This document shows positions 17,800 through 26,494 of a stretch of 51,047 nt of DNA, piece after piece. A program made the translations under genes and the position numbers. Source of the stretch: Prevotella micans DSM 21469 = JCM 16134 (GTDB lineage Bacteria; Bacteroidota; Bacteroidia; Bacteroidales; Bacteroidaceae); assembly GCF_000614105.1 (NCBI RefSeq), contig NZ_BAKH01000013.1, positions 1 to 51,047 on the forward strand, read 5' to 3'. The notes under the pieces are model-generated. The model searched no databases. It saw nothing but the letters and a program-made list of their open reading frames with translations, and had not been told where the DNA came from. How positions within the stretch are numbered: the first letter of the stretch is position 1; the number at the start of each line of letters is the position of its first letter.

Positions 17800-19116
17800 T
17801 CACACGACCTCTTCCACTAAGGTATTTATACCTTTTATTTTCTCACCTTTAGTAAGTCTGAGAACTTGCGACAGTTTCGAACAATTAACTGCTGCATATG
17901 TGTATCGTTCCTTGACATCTATCCTTCCGACATCCGACGAGTTAAGTCCTCCTTTCTTGCATAGGAAGCCAAGGACATCACCTTTCGAAATATTATCTTT
18001 CTTGCCTTTTCCGATATATAGGATAACCATTCTTGCCAGCGCAGGTTTCGGCAGTTCTACGGGGAAAGAATATTCCTGCATTTCCTCCCGAACATATTCA
18101 GGCATTTGCTCCTCATGGTTGAGTATGAAGAAAGCATTTCCGGTTTTATTCCATCTTGCGGTGCGTCCGATTCGATGCACATATTCTTCTTCATTTTCGG
18201 GGATATGATAATTTATGATATTTTCGACATCGGGAATGTCCAGTCCCCGAGCTCCCAGATTCGTACTCACCATGATATTGGCCGCTCCATTGGAGAATTT
18301 ATATAGAGCTGCTTCGCGGTAGCTCTGTTCCAGTCCACCATGGAACATCGAAACGGCGAATCCTTGTTCGCATAAGAAGGTGGCGGTTCGTTCTACGGCG
18401 TCACGATAATTCAGGAACACGATGCTACTTTGTTCTCCAAGAGTTAAAAGAAGATTCCGCAGAGTAGGAAGTTTATCTTTTTCAGGGCTGTTTATTTGGA
18501 AGAACGATAACCGATTATCGAGTTGTTTATTTTCCTTTCTATAATCTATCCGTTCGATATGTTGCATATTCACGAACCGCGGAATTATCTCCGATTCGGT
18601 TGCCGAAAGCAGAATGCGACGTTTAACTGCGTTGAGTTTCCCAACTAGACGAATCATCTCGTCTCGAAAGCCCATTTCTAAGCATTTATCGAACTCATCT
18701 ATCACAAGATATTCAACCGATTTAGCAGACAGATTCTGTTTGTCAAGATGATCGTTCAGTCTACCTGGAGTTGCGAAGACTATTTGCGGATTGAGCTTCC
18801 GAAGCAGACGATGCTCGTCCATCGTGGCTCGACCGCCATAGAGCGCCATACTTTTCAATCTGCTGCCGAGACTCTTCATCACTTCGTTCGACTGTATCGC
18901 CAGTTCTCTTCCCGGGACCAGAACCACGGCTTGCAGTTCTTCAACGTCGGCTCGCAATTTCTCTACCAATGGTATAAGATAAGCCAGAGTTTTTCCCGAT
19001 CCGGTGGGCGATAGCACCACAACGTCTTTATTAGTTCGACTAATAGCTGCCGTTGTTTCTTTCTGCATTGCGTTCGGCTCAATACCCAATCGTCGTATTA
19101 TTTCACCTTGTTCCAT
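17800..19116 (-). CDS. DEAD-box RNA helicase with DbpA-type C-terminal domain
   Basis: 438 residues. Motif I is SPTGSGKT (about residues 35-42), motif II is DEFD in place of DEAD, motif III is SAT and motif VI is HRIGRTAR. The last 75 residues (ILYIGKGKKDNISKGDVLGF, then RIDVKERYTYAAVN) match the DbpA RNA-binding domain, which in E. coli DbpA targets 23S rRNA during large-subunit assembly. A ribosome-assembly role is thus likely. The start overlaps the stop of the preceding TPR gene by 14 bases, so it is the last cistron of that operon. Confidence 0.9.
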   Translation of the reverse strand: MEQGEIIRRLGIEPNAMQKETTAAISRTNKDVVVLSPTGSGKTLAYLIPLVEKLRADVEELQAVVLVPGRELAIQSNEVMKSLGSRLKSMALYGGRATMDEHRLLRKLNPQIVFATPGRLNDHLDKQNLSAKSVEYLVIDEFDKCLEMGFRDEMIRLVGKLNAVKRRILLSATESEIIPRFVNMQHIERIDYRKENKQLDNRLSFFQINSPEKDKLPTLRNLLLTLGEQSSIVFLNYRDAVERTATFLCEQGFAVSMFHGGLEQSYREAALYKFSNGAANIMVSTNLGARGLDIPDVENIINYHIPENEEEYVHRIGRTARWNKTGNAFFILNHEEQMPEYVREEMQEYSFPVELPKPALARMVILYIGKGKKDNISKGDVLGFLCKKGGLNSSDVGRIDVKERYTYAAVNCSKLSQVLRLTKGEKIKGINTLVEEVV

Positions 19117-20308
19117 TTCTAATCTTTTCTATTTCGTCGAATTCTTTGCCTTTGTTTAGACTCAAGTATATGGTATAGAGTACCGGCAACCATTTGTCTT
19201 TTTTCTCGGGTGCAAATTCGCGATAGCGTTCAATATAAGGTTGTGCCTTTGCGTAAAGTTCATTTATCCGAGCTCTCTTCGAGCGCGATTGCTGAACCTT
19301 ATCGAGTTCAACGGCCTGGTTGAAATAAGCCAGTCCGATGTTGTAATAACCCTCGGCGAAGTCCTTGTTTTCGCTAATGAGTTGTTTGCAGATGTCAATG
19401 CTCTCGGCATATCGTCCGATGTTGAGCAGTGCGGTACTTTTCGAAAAGCGAAAAAGTACGCTTGTTGAGTCGGCCTCCAGTGCGCGGTCAATAATCATCA
19501 TTGCCGAGTCGCGCTCGCCGATTTTGGAATAATATTCCAGAAGTCGGGGAAAGAAATACGCGAAGTTGGGATATTGTTCGAATCCTGCGCGCAGTGCCCT
19601 AATATAATTTGCTGTATCCTTTTCGAGTAAGAACGCATCAGCCTCGTATTGCCTTACGAAGTTAAGCATTGACGAGTCACGCTCGGCCAGTTTCATGTGC
19701 TTTGTGATTTTCCGAGCGTCGTTAATTTTGTAACCGCAATACATTGTCCAGTAGGCTGCATGAGGCATCAGCGCGTCGTGTTTCCCGTAGTTAATCCAGG
19801 ACAGGAGCGGCTGTTTGATGCTTTCGATATAGATGTCGAATAGGTCGTAGGCCGTGACATAATCCTTTCTATGGATGAAATATGTTCCACCGTTGAAAAG
19901 ATTCGGTCTTATGGAATTAAGAAATTCTGCGTGTTTATAGCGGAACTTCGGCTGCGATATACCACGAGCGTCGGGTCGGGCGTCGAGCGAGTCAAACGAC
20001 TGCATTGTTTCGTATATTCTGCGTGTGAGCGAGAAGAACTGTGCTGTGTCGTATTTTTGTTTCAGATAGAGTTTCTCATTTCCTATTTCATATTGCTTTG
20101 TCAAAACTTCGCATAGCAGAAGCCATATTTTTTTGTTTTCGCGGTTTACCGAATCTTTCAGAAGCTCGCGCAACGAAGACTCGGCCTTCTTGAGGTCTTT
20201 ACCGGTTTTGAGCTGTTCGCGCACTGCCGACATCTGCTTTTTCTGGGCCATGCCGGCTAGCGACATACAGCCGAAGATGAGTATTATGAATAACTTTCGC
20301 AATCTCAT
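19103..20308 (-). CDS. secreted TPR protein
   Basis: 401 residues with a signal peptide (MRLRKLFIILIFGCMSLAGMAQ). TPR repeats are clearest around residues 240-330 (FAYFFPRLLEYYSKIGERDS and SKSTALLNIGRYAES). It overlaps the preceding TPR gene by 4 bases (ATGA) and the helicase by 14, so the three are translationally coupled. Related in layout to its upstream neighbour: both end in a region resembling APEKKDKWLPVLYTIYL / PRRNKVDWVEPLYMDYI, so they are probably diverged paralogues. No known function. Confidence 0.82.
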   Translation of the reverse strand: MRLRKLFIILIFGCMSLAGMAQKKQMSAVREQLKTGKDLKKAESSLRELLKDSVNRENKKIWLLLCEVLTKQYEIGNEKLYLKQKYDTAQFFSLTRRIYETMQSFDSLDARPDARGISQPKFRYKHAEFLNSIRPNLFNGGTYFIHRKDYVTAYDLFDIYIESIKQPLLSWINYGKHDALMPHAAYWTMYCGYKINDARKITKHMKLAERDSSMLNFVRQYEADAFLLEKDTANYIRALRAGFEQYPNFAYFFPRLLEYYSKIGERDSAMMIIDRALEADSTSVLFRFSKSTALLNIGRYAESIDICKQLISENKDFAEGYYNIGLAYFNQAVELDKVQQSRSKRARINELYAKAQPYIERYREFAPEKKDKWLPVLYTIYLSLNKGKEFDEIEKIRNGTR

Positions 20309-21426
20309 TTTTTGAATTTGCTAACCAACGGCTCCAGTTCGGCCGCTTTTGTCTTTTCGTTCAATATGATGTAGTCCATGTAGAGCGGTTCAACCCAATC
20401 CACTTTATTGCGTCGCGGGTCTTTAGCCCTGACACGTTCCAAATATGTTCGGGCTTGGATGAAAATATCGAGGAATTCTTTGTTCGACGCCTTTTGCCCT
20501 TTCTTACGACGTGCCACGACGGCCTTACGAATCTCGACACCTTTCTGATTAAGGCTCACGCCGATGTTGAATATCACGGGAATGATGTTCGGGTCGATTT
20601 CGTCGGCCTGCTTATAGGCTTCGATGGCTTCATCCCACCGTCTGGCGTTCATGGCAATTTCGCCTTTGAGAATCCAGGGTATGACCGAGCCGAAATTTTC
20701 CTCGAGTTGCTTGTCGACAAAATCTTCGAGGTTGAATCTGGGTGTTGGATGCTGATAGAAGCGCATAATCCACGAGAAATAGGTTTTGTTCGTCGGGTCG
20801 GTTTCATAGAGTTTCTTGATTACCGCCAGATAGCGCAGCGAATCGTTGGCAGTTACCATTTCCCGACTCATGCACTGGGCCTTAATTTCGGCCGCTCCGA
20901 GTGCAGTTTCGTCGTATTGCATAGCCATGTCGGCATACTCGTTGGCGTCTTTCAGATTGCGCGCTTTCAGGTTGTAGTAGGCCAGATTATAGGCTGCCAG
21001 TCCGCTCTCGTCGGGCATATCAGCAAGTAGTCGATTGTTTCGCGATGCAAGATAGAACTTCATTGTTTCCATTCCCTCGAGATGCGTATAAGGTCCTTTG
21101 AGGAGATACAGTCCGGCATCAATCAACCGTGGGTAGAGAGTCTGGATACGCTTTGCATTTTCATTTTCGAAACGCGGTTCGATGAGTTTATTCTGATTGG
21201 GTAAACGGTCGTATTCATCGCATTTCAGGGTGAATTTCACTCCATCTACTACGGCTCGATATATCTCGAGCGAATCTTTATGCGTCGTTCGTTTCGTTCG
21301 GGCATAGGCTGATTCGGCCAGCCGATTCATTTCGTCGGCCTTACGGAAATTGTCTTCCTGCGCCGAGACATGTTCTATGCCCGTAAGGAGGAGCGCTCCC
21401 AGAAGAACAATGTGTTTTATGTTCAT
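20305..21426 (-). CDS. secreted TPR protein (paralogue of the next gene)
   Basis: 373 residues from the Met that begins the signal peptide MNIKHIVLLGALLLTGIEHVSAQ. The frame stays open upstream to 21834, but that extension is translated repeat array and is rejected. TPR-like helices occupy the middle (AAYNLAYYNLKARNLKDANE). It likely works in the cell envelope; no enzyme motif is seen. First cistron of a three-gene operon with the second TPR protein and the helicase. The upstream 386 bases hold array 4 and no recognisable promoter. Confidence 0.82.
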   Translation of the reverse strand: MNIKHIVLLGALLLTGIEHVSAQEDNFRKADEMNRLAESAYARTKRTTHKDSLEIYRAVVDGVKFTLKCDEYDRLPNQNKLIEPRFENENAKRIQTLYPRLIDAGLYLLKGPYTHLEGMETMKFYLASRNNRLLADMPDESGLAAYNLAYYNLKARNLKDANEYADMAMQYDETALGAAEIKAQCMSREMVTANDSLRYLAVIKKLYETDPTNKTYFSWIMRFYQHPTPRFNLEDFVDKQLEENFGSVIPWILKGEIAMNARRWDEAIEAYKQADEIDPNIIPVIFNIGVSLNQKGVEIRKAVVARRKKGQKASNKEFLDIFIQARTYLERVRAKDPRRNKVDWVEPLYMDYIILNEKTKAAELEPLVSKFKK

Positions 21427-21507
21427 TTCTATCAATTCTTTATGAGCGGAGCAATTCGTTCTTGAGCTCGCTCGGTTTTTTATGATTTTTATCTCTACGA
21501 TTCTTGT

Positions 21508-21790
21508 CAGCAAGTGTCGGCGGACGAAATACAAAATTGTTTTTGAGCCACAGAGTGCCAGCGGGCGAAAAAACAAAATTGTTTTTGCGTCACAGAGTGC
21601 CAGCGGACGAAAAACAAAATTGTTTTTGGGCCACAGAGTGTCGGCGGGCGAAATGCAAAATTGTTTTTGCACCACAGAGTGCCAGCGGGCGAAATGCAAA
21701 ATTGTTTTTGCACCACAGAGTGTCGGCGGACGAAATGCAAAATTGTTTTTGAGCCACAGAGTGCCAGCGGGCGAAAAACAAAATTCCCAT
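21508..21790. repeat. array 4: seven units of 41-42 bp
   Basis: A unit containing CACAGAGTGCCAGCGGGCG and GCAAAATTGTTTTTGC recurs with the motif CACAGAG starting at 21549, 21591, 21632, 21673, 21714 and 21755, plus a degenerate first copy near 21508. Steps are 41, 42, 41, 41, 41 and 41. Two alternative core forms occur (GTGCCAGCGGGCG and GTGTCGGCGGACG). Each unit contains the inverted repeat GCAAAA-TTGT-TTTTGC. It fills the gap between the DUF5672 gene and the TPR operon. Several frames are open through it because 41-mers shift frame each unit; none is a gene. Confidence 0.93.
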
Positions 21791-21812
21791 GCGCGGCCGA
21801 GCGGACAGAGAA

Positions 21813-22607
21813 TCACTGTACCGACTGGATACACGGTATAAACCGACTCCAGAAAGGAATGCGCGAGTTTTTATTGAATCCGTGGCAGCCCATCGGCAGA
21901 CGATTACGGTTGAGCTTGTAGGAAATCGTGGGTTTGAGGTCGAAAGCGAAGGTGAGAACCTCTTCTATCGTAGGCACACGCAGACTTGGAACAAAGGCCC
22001 AGAAAATATCCTCGTTGTACATCGGACTCGTGAGGCCCATCTGCTTGTAGCGTTCAATCTCGCCGGCATATCGCAAACAGTGGTTGCGGAACGTTTCAAC
22101 TTTGCGCAAACATAAACCACCGTTGCCAATCTTTCCGAACATCTGGCAGTGGAGATTTTTCCATGCAGGCTTGAGGCGAATCTTAAGTTGGATGTATTGC
22201 TTGAGCGGGAATCGCTTGTAGCGCGGTCGGGTTGGCCAATGCGCAGCCACAAGGTCATACCCTTTACGGCACCACTGCTCGACCTCGTTTCTGAAGAGCC
22301 ATGCGTCAACGTGACAGATGAAAATGTATTCGCAATCGGCAAACAATTCATAGAATCGGGCCGAAGTCATCATGTCGTTGTAACCTCTCACCCCGAGCTC
22401 CGAACCGAGCCAATTGTCGCTCACGTTTATCACTTCAACTTGAGGATATTGCCTGGCAAGCTCGCTTATATCGAGACTTTCGGGCTTGATGAATGCGGCA
22501 GGAATACCATCGAGCAAGGCGAGATTGTTTTGCAGAGCAGCCTGCTCCTCGGGATGCAGCTGGGCACGATAGATGGGAATGATTGTCTTTACGAGATGTG
22601 TTGTCAT
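21813..22607 (-). CDS. DUF5672 family protein, probable glycosyltransferase-like
   Basis: 264 residues. The sequence matches DUF5672 proteins, with SELGVRGYNDMMTSARFYE near residue 69, then YIFICHVDAWLF, NGGLCLRK and YNEDIFWAF. The HVDAW and NEDIFW segments resemble a metal-binding acidic motif and an acceptor-side motif of GT-A enzymes, but the sugar donor is unknown. It starts 7 bases after the stop of the GT2 gene, in a run of envelope polysaccharide and lipid genes. Its 3' end abuts array 4. Confidence 0.8.
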   Translation of the reverse strand: MTTHLVKTIIPIYRAQLHPEEQAALQNNLALLDGIPAAFIKPESLDISELARQYPQVEVINVSDNWLGSELGVRGYNDMMTSARFYELFADCEYIFICHVDAWLFRNEVEQWCRKGYDLVAAHWPTRPRYKRFPLKQYIQLKIRLKPAWKNLHCQMFGKIGNGGLCLRKVETFRNHCLRYAGEIERYKQMGLTSPMYNEDIFWAFVPSLRVPTIEEVLTFAFDLKPTISYKLNRNRLPMGCHGFNKNSRIPFWSRFIPCIQSVQ

Positions 22608-22614
22608 TTGTATG

Positions 22615-23517
22615 TCATCTTTTTCCTAATTGTTCGTTAATTCCGTCGTAATACGCGCGGTGAAGCATCATGAGGTCTTTCGGTTGCCATGCGCGGGTGA
22701 AAGGCATTGTGATTATGGCCGGAACAACATACCCCATCGCACCTATCCACGAACGTAGATAACGCACAGCCCAATTCCGCCCGTAATGATGATTCATATA
22801 AGCTTCGTTTCGCACCTGATAGTAGCGTTTCCACTTTTTTTTGCGGTTACGCTCAGTCCACGAGTCACCCGAGAAAAATTTATGCTTATCCATGACGGCG
22901 TCGGGCACGTAGACAAGGGTGAATCCGGCAAGATGAGCGCGCAAACAATAGTCGGTATCGTCGCAGAAGATGAATAAATCCTTGTTCGGGAGACCGATTT
23001 TGCTGACGACTGCTCTTGAAATTAATGGTCCCTCGAAATCGCATCCAACGATTTCAGTAGGCTTAGTTTCGTCTCCTGTGAGTTTCATGGCGTGCATACT
23101 GCCAACGGGATTCGAGAAGTCGTAGCGTCGAAATTCATGGGTGAACACCTTGTCATCCATAATACGTCGCGGACTGAGAATACCTATCTGTTCATAGGAG
23201 TACTTTTGCGCTTCATCGAGGAGATGGTCAAGACTGTCGGGCCGCGGAAAAACATCATCGTCCATACACCAAATCCAATCGGCACCATCATCATAGGCAG
23301 CTTTTATTCCTGTGTAGAATCCGCCACTTCCGCCCACATTTTCCTGGGTTATAACTTTCAGGTCTGATTGACAGGAGAGCCAATCCGCGGTTCCGTCGAT
23401 ACTTCCATTATTGACCACAATTATTTCCTCGAGCCTTTTCTGCCGACGCAGGCTTTCAATTCCTTTTTTAAGTAGCTCACACCGGTTATATGTGACTACT
23501 ACAGCTGTTATTTTCAT
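22615..23517 (-). CDS. glycosyltransferase family 2
   Basis: 300 residues. The N-terminal GT-A domain begins ITAVVVTYNRCELL, with donor-binding residues in EEIIVVNNGSIDGTADWL and the metal-binding motif MDDDVFPRP near residue 90. A C-terminal segment contains a weak hydrophobic helix. The layout resembles rhamnosyl- or galactofuranosyl-transferase-like GT2 enzymes. Likely role: addition of a sugar to LPS, capsule or another surface glycan. It lies 2 bases after the LpxL-like acyltransferase stop, in one operon with genes on both sides. Confidence 0.9.
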   Translation of the reverse strand: MKITAVVVTYNRCELLKKGIESLRRQKRLEEIIVVNNGSIDGTADWLSCQSDLKVITQENVGGSGGFYTGIKAAYDDGADWIWCMDDDVFPRPDSLDHLLDEAQKYSYEQIGILSPRRIMDDKVFTHEFRRYDFSNPVGSMHAMKLTGDETKPTEIVGCDFEGPLISRAVVSKIGLPNKDLFIFCDDTDYCLRAHLAGFTLVYVPDAVMDKHKFFSGDSWTERNRKKKWKRYYQVRNEAYMNHHYGRNWAVRYLRSWIGAMGYVVPAIITMPFTRAWQPKDLMMLHRAYYDGINEQLGKR

Positions 23518-23519
23518 TC

Positions 23520-24476
23520 TTAGTTTGTGTCAGGGTTTATTTTACGCTTAACTACACGACCGTCTCTCACTTCCCACTCACGATCGAAATCTTCATGACT
23601 TCTTTTCCACCTGTTGTGACTCCACAACCACAGTTCTGGTTGCCGTTTGATGGTTTGTTCGAGCATTCTGAAATAGGCGTCGGTTATTCCCCACTGGGGC
23701 ATTTCGTTTGGAGTGAGGGTTATGGGTTTCATTTCGCAAACATAATAGCCCCGCCGTATTCTCCGCAAGTCGCCATAGAAACATGCTTGGTTATTCTTTC
23801 GCGCAATACGTTCAGCTCCGGTTAGTACGGGTGTGTCGTGATTGAGAAAGTCGAGCCAATGATAGATATTGTTCCACATGGGAACTTGGTCGGCAATATA
23901 ACCCAGAACAATTGTTTGATTGTTGTTTTTGAATTCAACGATTTTTCGAAGGGCATCCCGCATTGGAATGCAGATTGAATTGTGCCTTTCGCGAACGAAT
24001 TTGAAAAGGCGATCGAAATATTCGTTCTCCAAAGGATGATAAAGCTCGCAACATGCAATCTGTTTCGGAGTCCAATAGGGCAATGAGGACATCCATTCCC
24101 AGTTGCAATAGTGGCCGAGATATATGGCACACGATTGTCCGCTCTCAAGCGTTCTATTGAGCCGTTCCATACCTTCGAATCGCATACGCCTCTGTATTTG
24201 GGCTGGTTTGATTGTCATTAGTTTCAGAGTCTCTACGAGATAGTCGCAGAACCAATGATAGAAATCGAGTTCTATTTGGCGAACCTCATCGTCGGTTCGG
24301 TCGGGAAAACTACTTCGGATGTTAGTCGAAATTATTCTGTGACGATATTTCACAACGTGGGCCACGAGGAAATACAATACATCGGAAAGAAAATAGAGCA
24401 CCTCTAGTGGAAGCAAGGACATAACGTACCAGAATCCATAGGCTAAGACGTAGACCAAACGATAGATTGCATTCAT
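23520..24476 (-). CDS. LpxL/HtrB-like lipid A acyltransferase
   Basis: 318 residues. An N-terminal membrane anchor (VLAYGFWYVMSLLPLEVLYF) is followed by the acyltransferase core. The HxxxxE catalytic motif appears in LGHYCNWEW near residue 122, and Arg/Gly-rich segments (ADQVPMWNN) follow. Family knowledge: these enzymes add secondary acyl chains to lipid A precursors at the inner membrane. It overlaps the sulfatase-like gene by 4 bases, so the two are coupled. Confidence 0.88.
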   Translation of the reverse strand: MNAIYRLVYVLAYGFWYVMSLLPLEVLYFLSDVLYFLVAHVVKYRHRIISTNIRSSFPDRTDDEVRQIELDFYHWFCDYLVETLKLMTIKPAQIQRRMRFEGMERLNRTLESGQSCAIYLGHYCNWEWMSSLPYWTPKQIACCELYHPLENEYFDRLFKFVRERHNSICIPMRDALRKIVEFKNNNQTIVLGYIADQVPMWNNIYHWLDFLNHDTPVLTGAERIARKNNQACFYGDLRRIRRGYYVCEMKPITLTPNEMPQWGITDAYFRMLEQTIKRQPELWLWSHNRWKRSHEDFDREWEVRDGRVVKRKINPDTN

Positions 24477-26464
24477 GATTCAGGCATGAGTTTATCGTTG
24501 ACCATGCGATACATGTACTGTTGAATTATGGCTTTGAGTTCGCATTCCATCTTTGATTGAACAGCAACGTGCCCATAAAGGTTGTGCTGCATGAGTCGGT
24601 CGGCAAGAGAATATATACCAACAACCTTCTGACCGTCGAACTGGAGAGTGTACCCATATTTCACGTATTGATAAATCCCATTTAGATAGCTCAATGCATA
24701 AGTTTGACTGGCAGGTGTTTTTAATACATCGCATCCGAATGCTAGATATGGTTTGTCGTAACCAATTATATCGAGAACGGTTGGCATGATATCGATTTGC
24801 TGGGCCACGGCATCACGCATTCCAGGTTTGACCGTCGTTGCCGAGGGATCATAGATTATGACGGGCGCACTGAATTCGCCTATTCCGGTTTTATACTCGG
24901 CGTGATTACTTTGGTTTGTGTGGTCGCTGGTGATGATGAATATCGTGTTACGAAACCAAGACTGTTTGCGGGCCGACTGGAAAAACTTGCCAATGGCCAT
25001 GTCTGTATAGCGAATGCACTTGTGAATGGGCAGCTCTCCTTCAGTGTAGATATTCTTGTATTTGTCGGGTATCACAAACGGGTGATGACTCGAAACAGTG
25101 AATAGTGCCGTCATGAAAGGCTGTCGCATACGATTCATCTTCGCACAGAAGAATTGTAGAAAGGGTTCGTCCCATATTCCCCAATTACCGTCAAAGTCGT
25201 CGTCGCCTCCGAATCGTTTATCGGAGGCATAATCCTGCCTACCGTAATAATTCTGAAAGCCTATCTTTTTAGAAAATGCCAGAAAACCCATAGAGCCGCG
25301 ATTAGCCCCATGGAAAAATGCTGTTGAATATCCCCAGTCTTTCAGAAGTCCAGGCAGTCCGGTGTAGGTATTCATAGATGCAGGTGTTAGCACAAATGGC
25401 TCTACGAACATTGGAATGCTGCACAACACGGATGGCATACCATCTATGCTTTTGTGCCCGTTTGCAAACGAGTGACTAAACACGCAACTACGAGCTATCA
25501 GACTGTCTACGTTTGGGGTATAACCTTTGTAGTGCCCGCCTTCTAGATCTTTATTCAGGGCACCAATATATTCGCGTCCGAAACTCTCGACAATCAGGAT
25601 AACAATGTTCTTTTTATTTTTGACCGTTGGTTTCAGACTCCTAACAACTGGGTTAAATACTTTGGAGGCCGACTGCAAGTCGGGATAATAACTCGGCACC
25701 ACATAAACATTCTTCCCGATTGTTCGTATAAGAGCAAACGGTGTGTTCAAAACGAGCCCACATTCAACGGGACGCTCCACAAATTGATTGGCGTTGCTTA
25801 TGGTTATAGGGCGTACACCACTTTGCAAACCACCTCGAGCACCTGCTACGCCGAGCAAAGTAGCCACGGCAAGCGCAAGGAATTGAATACCGGTATAGAT
25901 TAACCGATGGGATGCCCGGAGGAAATTATAAACCTTCGAACGCGGTGTTCTGTAAAGCTTCCACATAAGCCACACTAAAACAGCAAAAAGCAACACAAGA
26001 TACCAATGTCTGAAAAGCTCTGTACCAACGATACGCAACAAGTTGGTTTCGTTTCCGAACTCATGAAACACGGTTGTAGTTGTTCTCCGAAGCGTGTAAG
26101 GGAAATAAACCGAATCTGCAAGATTTGTAGCCAAGCAAACACTGTTCACAATCACGAACACCAATCGGCAGAGCTTGTGATAGCCATCGAACTCTTTGAA
26201 CCAAACGGGCAATAACATCATCACGATGTAAAGGGAGTTGGTGTAGACAATTGCACTGGAATCGAACATTAGCGCACCACTAAACAGTTCGGACAAATGG
26301 CGAATTGTGAGTGAGTGCCCCCCAAGAAGACTATAATTCTCAAGTAGGAAAGCCACACGAGCAATGAAATATATAATGTAGACCAGCAAAATGTTCATCA
26401 CTACAGCAATCATCGGCTGAAATGATAAGTCTACAACGCTTTTGCTTTTTTCTTTTCTCATCAC
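24473..26464 (-). CDS. LTA-synthase-like membrane sulfatase family protein
   Basis: 663 residues. About five membrane helices fill the first 220 residues, then an alkaline-phosphatase-superfamily domain begins at NIVILIVESFGREYIG (about residue 293). Metal-binding candidates include the E of VESFG, the SIDGMPS segment and SDHTNQS (about residue 528). Gram-positive members polymerise lipoteichoic acid; Gram-negative relatives transfer phosphoglycerol or phosphoethanolamine to surface glycans or lipid A. Placement beside an LpxL-like enzyme and an MsbA-like exporter favours modification of a lipid A-type or surface glycan. The exact substrate is inferred only. Confidence 0.85.
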   Translation of the reverse strand: MMRKEKSKSVVDLSFQPMIAVVMNILLVYIIYFIARVAFLLENYSLLGGHSLTIRHLSELFSGALMFDSSAIVYTNSLYIVMMLLPVWFKEFDGYHKLCRLVFVIVNSVCLATNLADSVYFPYTLRRTTTTVFHEFGNETNLLRIVGTELFRHWYLVLLFAVLVWLMWKLYRTPRSKVYNFLRASHRLIYTGIQFLALAVATLLGVAGARGGLQSGVRPITISNANQFVERPVECGLVLNTPFALIRTIGKNVYVVPSYYPDLQSASKVFNPVVRSLKPTVKNKKNIVILIVESFGREYIGALNKDLEGGHYKGYTPNVDSLIARSCVFSHSFANGHKSIDGMPSVLCSIPMFVEPFVLTPASMNTYTGLPGLLKDWGYSTAFFHGANRGSMGFLAFSKKIGFQNYYGRQDYASDKRFGGDDDFDGNWGIWDEPFLQFFCAKMNRMRQPFMTALFTVSSHHPFVIPDKYKNIYTEGELPIHKCIRYTDMAIGKFFQSARKQSWFRNTIFIITSDHTNQSNHAEYKTGIGEFSAPVIIYDPSATTVKPGMRDAVAQQIDIMPTVLDIIGYDKPYLAFGCDVLKTPASQTYALSYLNGIYQYVKYGYTLQFDGQKVVGIYSLADRLMQHNLYGHVAVQSKMECELKAIIQQYMYRMVNDKLMPES

Positions 26465-26494
26465 TTGTTTATGTTGAAAAGTGTTTGGTCGTAA

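Noticed and set aside
21427..21834. N-terminal extension of the TPR gene starting at 21834
   Set aside because: The extra 136 codons are translations of the 41-bp array. A signal peptide begins at 21426, which is the natural start.
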